A stretch of 64,000 bases of DNA from JAPPHA01 sp965221575 (GTDB lineage Bacteria; Pseudomonadota; Alphaproteobacteria; Rhodobacterales; Rhodobacteraceae). How positions within the stretch are numbered: the first letter of the stretch is position 1; every line of letters begins with the position of its first letter. A program made the position numbers and the translations under genes. Shown piece after piece: positions 1-8,245 of this stretch. The notes under the pieces are model-generated. The model was not told the origin of the DNA. It saw only the letters and a program-made list of their open reading frames with translations, and did no database searches. The DNA lies in the NCBI GenBank assembly GCA_965221575.1, contig CBDCSM010000011.1, positions 806,001 to 870,000 on the forward strand, written 5' to 3'.

Positions 1-170
1 CGAACCAACAAGCCGGTGATCGGCATGGTTCATCGTGGGGCGCTTCCTGGGGCGCCGCTCCACGACAACGCCACCTGTATCAATGGCTTGGTCGATGCCG
101 CCCGGTCTGACCTCGCAGCCTTCTGTTCGGCCGGTTTCGATGCCGTAATGTTCGGCAATGAAAACGATCG
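1..170 (+). pseudogene. BtpA/SgcQ-family N-terminal fragment
   Basis: The frame is open from the left edge and reads KPVIGMVHRGALPG followed by AGFDAVMFGNENDRP. These are the first strand and a later core segment of the BtpA/SgcQ TIM-barrel family, which often sits in sugar-utilisation clusters. After about position 170 the similarity stops abruptly and the frame runs into unrelated sequence, so roughly three quarters of the barrel is missing. The few residues before the first motif lie outside the window. The fragment is joined directly to the tail of an ABC-transporter ATPase. Family assignment rests on motif recall. Confidence 0.5.
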
Positions 171-332
171 TCCGTCTCGGAGATCCACGTGGTGGTTCGT
201 TCCAATGGCCGGGAGCTGGTGTCAGTGCTGCGGGAACGCCGCGCGATGCAACCGGGTCAGGGCGTGTCGCTCTCGGCGGAACCGGGGGCGATCCTGGTCT
301 TCGACTGCGAAACGAGGATGCGCCTGTGCTGA
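165..332 (+). pseudogene. ABC transporter ATPase C-terminal (TOBE-like) fragment
   Basis: Translated in the frame ending with TGA at 330-332, this reads VSEIHVVVRSNGRELVSV, then a GQGVSLSAEPGAILVFD block. That pattern is typical of the regulatory C-terminal domain of MalK/UgpC-like sugar-importer ATPases. No Walker or signature motifs are present: only the last 50 or so residues survive, in a different frame from the BtpA-like fragment before it. An internal deletion of a BtpA-plus-ABC-transporter cluster would produce this arrangement (inference). Confidence 0.45.
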
Positions 333-410
333 AAGGTTCACGGCGGCCCCGGCCCGTTCGAAAACAACCTGCAAGATCAACTTTCGATAGAGTAGCAATG
401 GAGGGTTTTC

Positions 411-875
411 ATGCTGAAGGGACTTGATCCGCGTCTGAATGCAGAGGTCCTCTTCGCCTTGAGGGCGATGGGTCATGGCGACGTGGTTGTCATCGCGGAT
501 ACGAACTTCCCTTCGGACCAGGTATCCCGTTCAACGGTGCTGGGCGAGCTCCTCCGAATGGACAATCTGACTGCCGCCGAAGCCGCTGAAGCAATCCTGT
601 CGGTCATGCCGCTCGACAGTTTTGTCGATGACTTCGCCATGCGGATGCAGATGGTCGGCGAGCCGGACACGATCCCGCCGGTGCAGGCGGAAGTTCACGA
701 AGTCATCGACGCTGCCGAAGGCGAAACACGGTCCATGGTCGGCGTCGAGCGGTTTGACTTTTACGATCGTGCCCGTGATTCCTACGCTGTCATACAGACT
801 GGCGAAAGGCGGTTCTACGGGTGTTTCATGTTTCGCAAGGGCGTCATCCCGCCCGATGACGACGGAGGCGCATGA
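411..875 (+). CDS. FucU/RbsD-family sugar mutarotase
   Basis: A 154-residue protein of the RbsD/FucU fold, which interconverts anomers of monosaccharides such as fucose or ribose before phosphorylation. The N-terminal MLKGLDPRLN, the GHGDVVVIADTNFP segment (catalytic-His region around residue 22) and the closing GERRFYGCFMFRKGVI are characteristic of the FucU branch. A GGAG ribosome-binding site lies just upstream of the ATG. Its stop overlaps the next start by 4 bp (ATGA), so the mutarotase and the kinase are probably translated together. The true sugar is unknown, because the linked transporter is destroyed. Confidence 0.8.
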   Translation: MLKGLDPRLNAEVLFALRAMGHGDVVVIADTNFPSDQVSRSTVLGELLRMDNLTAAEAAEAILSVMPLDSFVDDFAMRMQMVGEPDTIPPVQAEVHEVIDAAEGETRSMVGVERFDFYDRARDSYAVIQTGERRFYGCFMFRKGVIPPDDDGGA

Positions 876-1804
876 CCGTGTCGGGCGAGATCGTCATCCT
901 CGGCGTATTCGTCGCCGATACCGCCTATCGGGCTGACCGGCAGCCGAAAATGGGCGAAACGATCCTGGGAAACAGCTTTGTACTCGGGCCGGGCGGGAAA
1001 GGTTCGAACCAGGCCGTCGCGGCTGCGAAGGCCGGCGGTCGCGTTCACTTCATCAGCCGGCTCGGAGATGATGCCTTTGCCGAAATGGCGCGCGCAACCT
1101 GGGCGGACGCGGGCGTCACCCCGCAGATCATCGTCGACCAAAACAGCTTTACGGGCGCTGCGTACATTTTCATCGAGGAAGCCTCGGGCGATAACGCGAT
1201 CATCATCACGCCGGGCGCTGCCCGTAACATTTCCGAGGCCGACGTCGAATTGCACTCGGATCTCATCGCGTCAGCTTCCGTTTTCATTACCCAGCTTGAA
1301 CAGCCGATCCCTGCCGCTCAACGCGCGCTCGAAATTGCACGCGAAGGCCTCGCACGGACGATTCTCAACCCGGCTCCCGCTGCAGAGATTCCGCCGGTCA
1401 TCCTCTCCAACTGCGATTTCGTGACGCCGAACGAAACCGAAGCCGAAGGCATCACCGGTGTCCCCGTGCGCACCGTCGAGGATGCGATGCGGGCAGCGGG
1501 CGTTCTCCTTTCACGCGGGGTCGGTGCGGCAATCATTACGCTCGGCGAAAACGGGGCGCTCTATCGTGACGGGGACCGCGTCACCCATGTCCCGGCATAC
1601 GACGCAGGTCCGGTCGTGGAAACCACGGGAGCCGGTGACGCGTTCAACGGTGGATTCGCGGCCGCGCTCGCGTCCGGAGCAGGGCCCGTCGAGGCGGTTC
1701 GTTTCGGCTGCGCGACAGCCGCCATTTCGGTGACCCGCCCCGGTACGGCGCCGTCGATGCCCCAGCTTTCGGAAATCGAGACCCTCCTGCTATCCGGGTC
1801 GTAA
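872..1804 (+). CDS. Ribokinase-type PfkB carbohydrate kinase
   Basis: A 310-residue cytoplasmic sugar kinase of the PfkB/ribokinase family that transfers the gamma-phosphate of ATP to a sugar. The N-terminal signature GPGGKGSNQAVAAAKAGG (about residue 35) and the C-terminal signature TTGAGDAFNGGFAAALASG (about residue 250, with the GAGD anion hole and catalytic Asp) are complete. Length is normal for ribokinases. Coupled by a 4-bp overlap to the mutarotase, it is the last gene of the degraded sugar cluster. Substrate could be ribose or another pentose or polyol; sequence alone does not decide. Confidence 0.85.
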   Translation: MTVSGEIVILGVFVADTAYRADRQPKMGETILGNSFVLGPGGKGSNQAVAAAKAGGRVHFISRLGDDAFAEMARATWADAGVTPQIIVDQNSFTGAAYIFIEEASGDNAIIITPGAARNISEADVELHSDLIASASVFITQLEQPIPAAQRALEIAREGLARTILNPAPAAEIPPVILSNCDFVTPNETEAEGITGVPVRTVEDAMRAAGVLLSRGVGAAIITLGENGALYRDGDRVTHVPAYDAGPVVETTGAGDAFNGGFAAALASGAGPVEAVRFGCATAAISVTRPGTAPSMPQLSEIETLLLSGS

Positions 1805-1948
1805 CACGTCCGGCCACGCACGAAATTATGCCGTCGGGGCAGTGCCCGGCCGTTTCACCAACAGAATTCGGAAAGAAGATCAGTTCTGAACCCGGTCCGG
1901 TATGAACGCGTGAAGTCACTCCGAACACCGAAACTGATAAATTGTCAG

Positions 1949-3802
1949 CTATCGGTTGTCGAAACCGAAGCCCATTGTTCGGGCAGCTTTTCGAAACGCA
2001 TTTTCCGACGACGTTTTCACAACAATCGTTCTTTCACCCGCACGCAAGCTGAATTTTGCGATCTTCCTGTCGGAGAGCAGCGTCTCGACCGTTTCCACGC
2101 TGTCGCATTCGAACACAACCCCGGTACCTTTCGGTCGAATTGCCCCCGCGCGTGCCTCGATCCGTGACAGGAATCCCTCGACGAGTTCCGGCAGCGGTTG
2201 ATCGTCGCGGGCGGACAAGAACTCCCGCACAGTTCCGACATCCAATCCTGTTTCGACCGCCCCGAGGATCTTTTCCCTGCTGAGGCGCCAAATGTGACCG
2301 GCTTCATCCTCGTCGGCGCAGCGACGCAAGAAGGCCCTTTCTTCCTGGTCCAATGGGCCATTCCGCACAACGATTCGGCGATCGGGGAAAACTGACATGG
2401 GTGTCGATTTCTGAGGCGTTTCCGGCTCGTACGTGTCCGCCAACCCGAGGCAAAATTCCCCGAGCGCGGTCAACCGGAAGTACTTCAAGCCGTCATACCG
2501 ACTCAGGAAGGCATCTTCGAATTGCCCCGTCAACTCCCAGGGTTCTTTCCGCGCTCCTCCCGGGTGGACAAAGGCAACATCGATCATCCCCAGCGTTGCA
2601 ACGTACTCGAAAAGAAAACAGAGCAGGTACCTGTCCTGAAATATGCCCCAGCTCCTTTCGTTTTCAGCGTATTGACCCCCGTAATGCGCGTCGCCCATGT
2701 AGAGCGACCAGGGAGACCTCGACACCTCGAAGTTGAGATCCGCCGCGACCATGAACCTGGCAAAGTCATCGATCGACACGACACCTCGTGGAGGACATCG
2801 AGCGAGTGCTTCCTTGATCGCCCAGCGACGGGGTTCCGCTGCTCTCATGCCTCTCTTTCCCTTGCCACGAGTCTGCCCCTTGACCGCCTCGATCCTGGAG
2901 AACTCGTCAATGACCTTGGACCTGAGCCAGCGATTCCACAAAAGCTTGAGGGTCTCATGCGGAGGTGACGACAATGCTTTCCGACCGGCCGCAGTAAGCT
3001 CAAGTCGGGATCCGTTCTGCTTCACGAGCCGTCCGGCCTGGACCAGCATCGACCATGCGAAAGCCTGGATCGGCCCGACTTCGGCTTCACCGCCGGTCAG
3101 TTCGTAGAAGTCGCCCTCATCGAGCGCTTCCGCAATCCGCTTGGCGGACGCCGCAGAGGGCCGTTTCGTTGCGGTACTGACCGAGATCTTGCCCTGGTCG
3201 ATCAAACCCAGCACCGTAAACAGACCCGCTTTTGCCGCGGCCTCCATGTCGCGCTTTTTTATCTGAACCGATGTTTTCGTTACCTCCTTGACGTACTTGC
3301 CGGACTTCACGTCGTAGGAAAATCGAGGTGATCTCAACTCCACAGTTGGGGGAAATTCGGCCAGGGCAGGCAACTCGGCCACCGGCGGCTCCGGAACGAA
3401 ATCTCGCAACAGTTGCTGAAGATCACGGGGGATCCAGCACGGCGGGTCGTGCCTTTCACCCTTGTGGAGAAACAGGTCGAGCCTGGTCGCAACCCTCGTA
3501 TCTCCGTACCTCCGATCAAATCTCTTCCTGTTGGGCAGCGTGCCGTACTTGGCGACAAACCTGTCGACATCAAGTTGTCCGAACGTATCGTGAACCGCTT
3601 CCTGAATGACCCGTTTTTCAGCTTTCCTGAGGGCGTTCCACTCGTCCCTGACCCGGCTCAAGAGGATCCGGTTGATAGACCGAACGAGTTGATCCTTGCG
3701 CGCCGGCCGCGATGCCTTATCGCCTCCAAGAACATCGTAGATCGCTCTCAACTTGTCCGCGTAAGCCAATTCAAGCGCTTCAAGCAACGTACGGGGCTGC
3801 AT
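1949..3802 (-). CDS. Large protein with helicase-associated (XPB/Ssl2-like) domain
   Basis: A 617-residue protein with no Walker motifs. Residues about 505-560 (HIWRLSREKILGAVETG, then LSARDDQPLPELVEGFLSRI) resemble the Helicase_C_3/XPB-Ssl2 N-terminal-like domain found beside SF2 helicases in bacteria. The C-terminal GVVFECDSVETVETLLSD block fits the same architecture. The middle contains winged-helix-like segments (for example LVKQNGSRLELTAAGRKAL). It converges with the ribokinase gene, has no operon partner, and shows no helicase core of its own. Function unknown; a DNA-associated role is inferred from the domain only. Confidence 0.5.
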   Translation of the reverse strand: MQPRTLLEALELAYADKLRAIYDVLGGDKASRPARKDQLVRSINRILLSRVRDEWNALRKAEKRVIQEAVHDTFGQLDVDRFVAKYGTLPNRKRFDRRYGDTRVATRLDLFLHKGERHDPPCWIPRDLQQLLRDFVPEPPVAELPALAEFPPTVELRSPRFSYDVKSGKYVKEVTKTSVQIKKRDMEAAAKAGLFTVLGLIDQGKISVSTATKRPSAASAKRIAEALDEGDFYELTGGEAEVGPIQAFAWSMLVQAGRLVKQNGSRLELTAAGRKALSSPPHETLKLLWNRWLRSKVIDEFSRIEAVKGQTRGKGKRGMRAAEPRRWAIKEALARCPPRGVVSIDDFARFMVAADLNFEVSRSPWSLYMGDAHYGGQYAENERSWGIFQDRYLLCFLFEYVATLGMIDVAFVHPGGARKEPWELTGQFEDAFLSRYDGLKYFRLTALGEFCLGLADTYEPETPQKSTPMSVFPDRRIVVRNGPLDQEERAFLRRCADEDEAGHIWRLSREKILGAVETGLDVGTVREFLSARDDQPLPELVEGFLSRIEARAGAIRPKGTGVVFECDSVETVETLLSDRKIAKFSLRAGERTIVVKTSSENAFRKAARTMGFGFDNR

Positions 3803-4479
3803 TCTGGACCCTCTCCAATATTGTCGCCGCCAATCTGCATGAACGGCAAGGCGGCGAACCGAAAGGCACTAACATGCCACATTCCCCGCACGACGTCAGG
3901 CTGTTTCGACACGTTTATGCAGGACGGTGTCCAGCACCACACATGCCGTGCATCCAAAACGCCTCGAAGACGTGAACTTCGAATTCGTTATCATCACCTG
4001 ACAGGTCGATATGAGCCTGGTCACGTCGCGGCGCAAGCAGGTGGTGGTGACCGGACTCGGGTTCAGTTCGCCAGGAACAGCCGATCACAGGTCTTCAATC
4101 CGCTCGTTGTGACGATTTCGGCGATCCATCGAGCACAGAAACCAATCCCGCCGCTTCCATGAACTTGCCCCGGGGGCCAAGCACCGCCTGTCAAGAAGCC
4201 CGAACTGTATGCCAGCTGTATGGCGTAGGGGTAGGTTAACCGGGTGCGGACAGGTTCCTTCGCCAAGAAACAAACAGGTGTTAAGGAACGGACTCTCTGC
4301 GCGCGCGACCCTTGGATCTGCGACGTCGGCGACATCTCCGGATTTCGCCGCTTGTCGGCCAGCGGAATCGGGGTTGAGATGCGAGCGGCTTCCGGGGCCG
4401 GTGACTGAAATCCGCCGGGTTCCCCGACATTCTCGCAATCTTGGTCGGTCAAGCCCGTTTACGAGAGTCACAAAAAGAT
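3803..4479. other. Stretch without an intact gene
   Basis: No frame in this 677-bp stretch has convincing coding character. It presumably includes the promoter of the 617-residue gene to its left. The only recognisable piece is a short ketosynthase-like N-terminus on the plus strand at 4011-4107, listed separately. Confidence 0.5.
4011..4107 (+). pseudogene. Beta-ketoacyl synthase N-terminus-like fragment
   Basis: ATG at 4011 opens MSLVTSRRKQVVVTGLGFSS, resembling the invariant start of FabF-type ketosynthases (RRVVVTGLG plus a small-residue loop). The frame stops after about 31 codons, and no downstream ketosynthase motif (Cys-His-His) follows in any frame. It is best read as a truncated relic; chance similarity over 12 residues is possible. 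Confidence 0.3.
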
Positions 4480-5079
4480 CTACGAGCGCGCGAACTCCAA
4501 CAGCGGACCAATGTCGTGGCAATCCGCCGCCCGAAGAGCGGCGACATATTTGGTGCGGGTTTCTCTGGCGTCGGTCAGACTCTCCCTACCCCACGTAAAC
4601 GGTTCGTGGCCGAGTCGCGACACCACCAAATCTCCCATCAGGCGCGTCGTTCGACCATTGCCGTTGGAAAACGGGTGGATCGAAACCAACCGGTGATGCA
4701 GACGGACGGCAATCTCGTCGGGCGGGAAAGTCTCGTGTTCAATCCAGTAACGAGCGTCGTCAAAAGCCGTTCTGAGTTCGACGGGGATCCGCACCGTTTC
4801 GATGCCGATGTTCCGCTCGGTTCTGCGAAACTCGCCAGCCCATGCCCAGACATCACCGAAGAGGCGCTTGTGAAGCTGCCGAAGGAATGTCTCCTCGAGC
4901 ACGTTTCGTCGGCGAACGCGCCAGGCCCAAACCGTGCCCGCGGCGAAATTCGTTTGTTCCGCCGCGTTCAGGTCGCGGCGATAGGTGATCCAGGTCTGGA
5001 GCAGGCCTTCGCGCTCTTCCGGTTCGAGAGGGGTTGCATCCGCCGGCTCATCGAAGAGATTGTTCAAGCATCCTCCCAA
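4480..5079 (-). CDS. Mobile mystery protein B (Fic/Doc-type toxin candidate)
   Basis: A 199-residue protein with the complete Fic signature HPFSNGNGRTTR near residue 135 (catalytic His, phosphate-binding GNGR), preceded by the Fic helices containing LHKRLFGDVWAWAGEFR. Fic enzymes transfer AMP or related groups from nucleotides to target proteins. The N-terminal NNLFDEPADATPL matches the family called mobile mystery protein B, always paired with an XRE partner. The start is either ATG at 5079 (16-bp overlap with the upstream gene) or TTG at 5067, which gives a 4-bp TTGA overlap and the family-typical N-terminus. The target is unknown. Confidence 0.85.
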   Translation of the reverse strand: MGGCLNNLFDEPADATPLEPEEREGLLQTWITYRRDLNAAEQTNFAAGTVWAWRVRRRNVLEETFLRQLHKRLFGDVWAWAGEFRRTERNIGIETVRIPVELRTAFDDARYWIEHETFPPDEIAVRLHHRLVSIHPFSNGNGRTTRLMGDLVVSRLGHEPFTWGRESLTDARETRTKYVAALRAADCHDIGPLLEFARS

Positions 5080-5525
5080 AGATCACGCTCTCGAAGGTGA
5101 TCGTGAATATAGGTTTCAATCTGTTCTTCGCGTTCTTCCCGAGAAAGGCCCTGGGCTTCGAGGTCCATCGTGTGCGCGATTTGGATCAGTTCCCTGCGTG
5201 CAAGTTCGCGCGCTCTTCTTTGAACCATGTCCTTCAGCGAAGATCTCGGTATGAGGGCGTACACGACGGTGCAGTCCAGCGCCTCCGCCACCCTGCGAAG
5301 CGTCTTCAGTTGGATGGCTCCGGATGCCTCCGATTTCTCCATTTCGGCAACGCTTTGGGCCTTCACACCCATGCGTCGGCCAAGTTGGGCGCCGGACATG
5401 CCCAAAGCGTCGCGTATCGCCCTGATCCAGCCTTTCGGCGGAGGATGGTAGTGAGATTCCGGTTTCATGGATGCGAAGCGTTGATCCAATCGTTGGCGCG
5501 GAATAGTTCTTTTTCCGATTATCAT
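5064..5525 (-). CDS. Mobile mystery protein A (XRE-family regulator/antitoxin candidate)
   Basis: A 153-residue protein with a helix-turn-helix (GMSGAQLGRRMGVKAQSVAE, about residues 42-61) followed by LKTLRRVAEALDCTVVYALI, diagnostic of mobile mystery protein A. It immediately precedes and overlaps the Fic gene, the normal order for antitoxin-like regulator plus toxin. The upstream start (MIIGKRTIPRQRLDQRF) is preferred because the RQRLDQ segment is part of the family N-terminus; an internal ATG at residue 20 is possible. A promoter covered by a palindrome lies upstream, suggesting autoregulation. Confidence 0.85.
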   Translation of the reverse strand: MIIGKRTIPRQRLDQRFASMKPESHYHPPPKGWIRAIRDALGMSGAQLGRRMGVKAQSVAEMEKSEASGAIQLKTLRRVAEALDCTVVYALIPRSSLKDMVQRRARELARRELIQIAHTMDLEAQGLSREEREEQIETYIHDHLRERDLWEDA

Positions 5526-5552
5526 AAGGCGACAGCCTGTATTCTGAATGCA

Positions 5553-5588
5553 TTATCAGGATATAGCCTGTTTTGATAATTTTTACAA
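5553..5588 (-). promoter_or_regulatory. Promoter and palindromic operator candidate of the mobile mystery pair
   Basis: On the minus strand, TTGTAA (5583-5588) and TATATC (5560-5565) are separated by 17 bp, a plausible sigma-70 promoter. It is overlapped by an inverted repeat, TTATCA (5553-5558) and TGATAA (5574-5579), with a 15-bp spacer. Placement just upstream of the regulator gene fits an autorepression site (inference). Confidence 0.45.
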
Positions 5589-6214
5589 TAAGGCTATGAC
5601 CTGATTTTGTTCCCTCCGGTGTGACACTATGGTTCACACTCGGAGTCGGGCTTGAGATCGACGAATGTGAAGCCCGTGATGGGTTTCCCGGCAGACCCAA
5701 CCAGAGTGCAACAAGTAAAGCAGTGGCCCGTTCGCATGCTTCAGACGATTCGATCTCGTTGGTATTCCCGATGATTTGCCAGGCACGCTTTCCGTCGACC
5801 TGGGTGTAGATGAAATACATTTGACGGCCGGGAACGGAATCCGGACGCCCAAGCCGTCCAGGGCCGTTTCGCAAATTTCCGTGTTCAGTTTGCCGGAGTT
5901 TCAGGTCTTTGACTCGTTCGTCCGTGCGACGTCTTCCGCCATGGTTTTCCCCCTGAACTCAGAGGCAGGCGCGGAAAGGTTGGGACCGAACCCGATCCCC
6001 GCCCGTCGTGGCAAGAAAAGGGAGACGTCAATTCAGTGTGGCAGCCCCGAAGCTGCATCGGGGGGTAAGCCAAGAAACCGTCACCACAACCTGACAGGCA
6101 AGCCCAAACCGGTCCGGGCAATCAAAGCACGAGCAGGTTGTCGGAACTGGCATTGTTTGTGGTTGTTACGGCGATGGATCATACGTCTTCGAATCCTTGA
6201 GGCTGCAATCCAGG
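5589..6214. other. Non-coding/decayed stretch between mobile mystery operon and atp12
   Basis: Apart from the integrase relic at 5640-5945, no coding sequence is evident. 5946-6214 shows no recognisable RNA gene or conserved protein in either strand. Confidence 0.45.
5640..5945 (-). pseudogene. Tyrosine-recombinase (integrase) N-terminal relic
   Basis: Reading leftward from about 5945, one frame gives MAEDVARTNESKT, a stop, then NTEICETALDGLGVRI. A second frame continues with RQMYFIYTQVDGKRAWQIIG and a SSEACERATALL segment. Joined, these follow the order of the arm-binding N-terminal domain of tyrosine integrases (TALPGFGVRV, then RYRVDGR...IG, then EARERA). At least one nonsense change and one frameshift separate them, and no catalytic domain follows. 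It sits immediately upstream of the mobile mystery genes, consistent with the remains of an integrated element. Confidence 0.4.
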
Positions 6215-6931
6215 TTACCCGTCGAGCGCGAAAATCATTCCTGTCGCTTCGATGAATGCACTCCTGGCCCTTGCCGCGTGTTCAGCAGCCTCCGGGTCAA
6301 GCCCCCACCTTTCGGCTTGCCAATCTTCATCGACCCGCGATGCCAGCCAGGCCGACTCCGGTGACCTGAAACAGCGTACGACAGCCAATGCCAACAGTAC
6401 CGATCCTGAAAGCGTAACAAGCTCCTGCATGGCTGACAGTTTGAAGGCGTCGTAACCCTCGAGCAGTTTTCGGATCGCCTCCAGGCTCAATGCTGGTTGC
6501 TCGACCGGAACCACACCGGTTGTCACGTTAAACGAAGCGGCGAGATCACGCTCGGCCCAGATCAGAATCGGGTCCCACACCTTCGATTGGCGACGGCGCA
6601 GGTCGATGTCATCCGCAGATCTGTAACACAGGAGATCACTTTCTCCGTACCGGAGTGCGCGATCGATCACCTCCTTGCGAATGTCGTCAGCCCGATCAAT
6701 GGCGGAATTGCACAGACGCGTAACCGGGAGCGAGGCGGACACGACTTCTGTATCCTGACTGTCCCACTCCCGCGCGATGATGCCAGCCAACCTGCTCGTC
6801 GGAACAGCAAGCAAATTCTTACCCGGAGTTCTGAGCGGGACTTCATCCAGCCTGACAAAATAGCCTCGCCCACGCTCCATTGGGAGGACCGACGTCTTTG
6901 CCCAAGTCCTTTTCGTCCCCGGCCATGTCAT
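6215..6931 (-). CDS. ATP12-family F1-ATPase assembly chaperone
   Basis: A 238-residue cytoplasmic protein. ATP12 chaperones bind free F1 alpha subunit before assembly of the catalytic hexamer, and this family is a marker of alphaproteobacteria and mitochondria. Visible signatures are VRLDEVPLRTPGKNLLAVPT near the N-terminus, EWDSQ, SLPVTRLCNSAIDRADD, and a C-terminal helical LVTLSGSVLLALAV. It usually follows rluC and a HAD phosphatase gene in this order; here the phosphatase is missing and only 186 bp separate it from rluC. Confidence 0.85.
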   Translation of the reverse strand: MTWPGTKRTWAKTSVLPMERGRGYFVRLDEVPLRTPGKNLLAVPTSRLAGIIAREWDSQDTEVVSASLPVTRLCNSAIDRADDIRKEVIDRALRYGESDLLCYRSADDIDLRRRQSKVWDPILIWAERDLAASFNVTTGVVPVEQPALSLEAIRKLLEGYDAFKLSAMQELVTLSGSVLLALAVVRCFRSPESAWLASRVDEDWQAERWGLDPEAAEHAARARSAFIEATGMIFALDG

Positions 6932-7117
6932 TCGACGTGCCGTCCCGATATCGCGTTCATGTCATCACGTGTTCCGTAAGGAGATCCCCGGAGTCGTAAC
7001 CAAACATATCCCTTCCCGCCTGCGGCAAACCGCGTCAGGCCGGCGCTCCGCTCACCCGTAGTGGCAGTTCGGAACCCGAGTTGGGTACCAGATGCGACAT
7101 GACCCATTCGGCGAACG

Positions 7118-8245
7118 TCAACCGCCCGGTACCATATCCTGACCACGAGCGCCCCGAGGCTCTGCCGACTCATCAGCCGCCGAAGGAAACGGGTCGACCG
7201 GTGCCATGGACTCTGTCCAGCCAAGCCACTCCCAGCTTTTCTTCAGAGACTCGGGCAACTGGGCGACAAGTTGCATCGATTCGCCGGTCCGGGGATGTTC
7301 AAAGGAGATCGACCTCGCGTGCAAGTGCAGACCCTTGCCCGGTGTATTGACGGACTTTGAAGACACCGCCGCCTCAATTCGATCATCCCCACTTACCCCG
7401 TGTCGGCCATACTTTCGATCGCCCAGGATCGGATGCCCGATTTCGGCCAGGTGAGCCCTGAGTTGATGCGTTCGCCCCGTAATCGGCCTGAGGGCGAGCC
7501 AGGACAATTCCTCTCCGACCGAATCCACCACGTGATACTGGCTGGCCGCCCGCCTCGCGCCGGGAGTTGATTTGACGTCGTCCGGAAGAACGCATCGCAT
7601 TCGCCAGGATTCGGCTCCTTCGCCGATCTCCAATTTCATCTTCACAAGTCCGAACCTGATTGTCCCCTGTTCGGGTCGGGGCAAACCAGTGACAATGGCC
7701 CAATAGATTTTCCTGACCTGCCCGGTCCTGAATTGTTCCGAAAGGCGCGCCGCCCCGAGCCTGGACCTGGAAAGCAACATCACGCCGGATGTCTCGCTGT
7801 CGAGGCGGTGGACCAGTCTTGGCCGGTCTTCGTCTCCGGGGACCATTGCCGCGCTCAGGCGGTCCAGGTGCTGTGACAGTCCGCTTCCACCCTGGGACGG
7901 CAATCCCGGCGGTTTATTGACCGCGATGAGATGATCGTCCCTGTAGATTACCAAAGACCGGGCGATACGCGCATCGGCCTTCGTCAGCCTCCGCTCGCGG
8001 AGCTGACCGGAGACCGCGGGATTTTCAGGGGCCCGGTCCGGGATTCTGACAGGTGGGACCCGGACCGTTTGCCCCGATTCGATCCTTTCGGACGGTTTGA
8101 CCCGGTTCCCGTCGACCCTCAATTCTCCCCTGCGGCACATTCGCTCGATCAGGCCCTGGGTGAGGCCGGGGAACAGCCGCCTCAGCCACCGGTCCACGCG
8201 TTGACCGGCCTGATCCTCCGTAACCGTGACGTAGCTGACTGACAT
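7118..8245 (-). CDS. rluC: 23S rRNA pseudouridine synthase RluC
   Basis: A 375-residue enzyme that isomerises uridines in 23S rRNA (positions 955, 2504 and 2580 in E. coli). An N-terminal S4 RNA-binding domain (residues 1-65, RLVRG-like RRGELRVDGNRVKPSERI) precedes the RluA-type catalytic domain with NKPPGLPSQGGSG and the catalytic-Asp motif RLVHRLDSETSGVMLL. The last 30 residues are an unconserved, polar extension. Its ATG overlaps the crcB stop by one base (TAATG), implying co-translation. It could be another RluA-family member, but the crcB neighbour and S4 domain favour RluC. Confidence 0.88.
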   Translation of the reverse strand: MSVSYVTVTEDQAGQRVDRWLRRLFPGLTQGLIERMCRRGELRVDGNRVKPSERIESGQTVRVPPVRIPDRAPENPAVSGQLRERRLTKADARIARSLVIYRDDHLIAVNKPPGLPSQGGSGLSQHLDRLSAAMVPGDEDRPRLVHRLDSETSGVMLLSRSRLGAARLSEQFRTGQVRKIYWAIVTGLPRPEQGTIRFGLVKMKLEIGEGAESWRMRCVLPDDVKSTPGARRAASQYHVVDSVGEELSWLALRPITGRTHQLRAHLAEIGHPILGDRKYGRHGVSGDDRIEAAVSSKSVNTPGKGLHLHARSISFEHPRTGESMQLVAQLPESLKKSWEWLGWTESMAPVDPFPSAADESAEPRGARGQDMVPGG

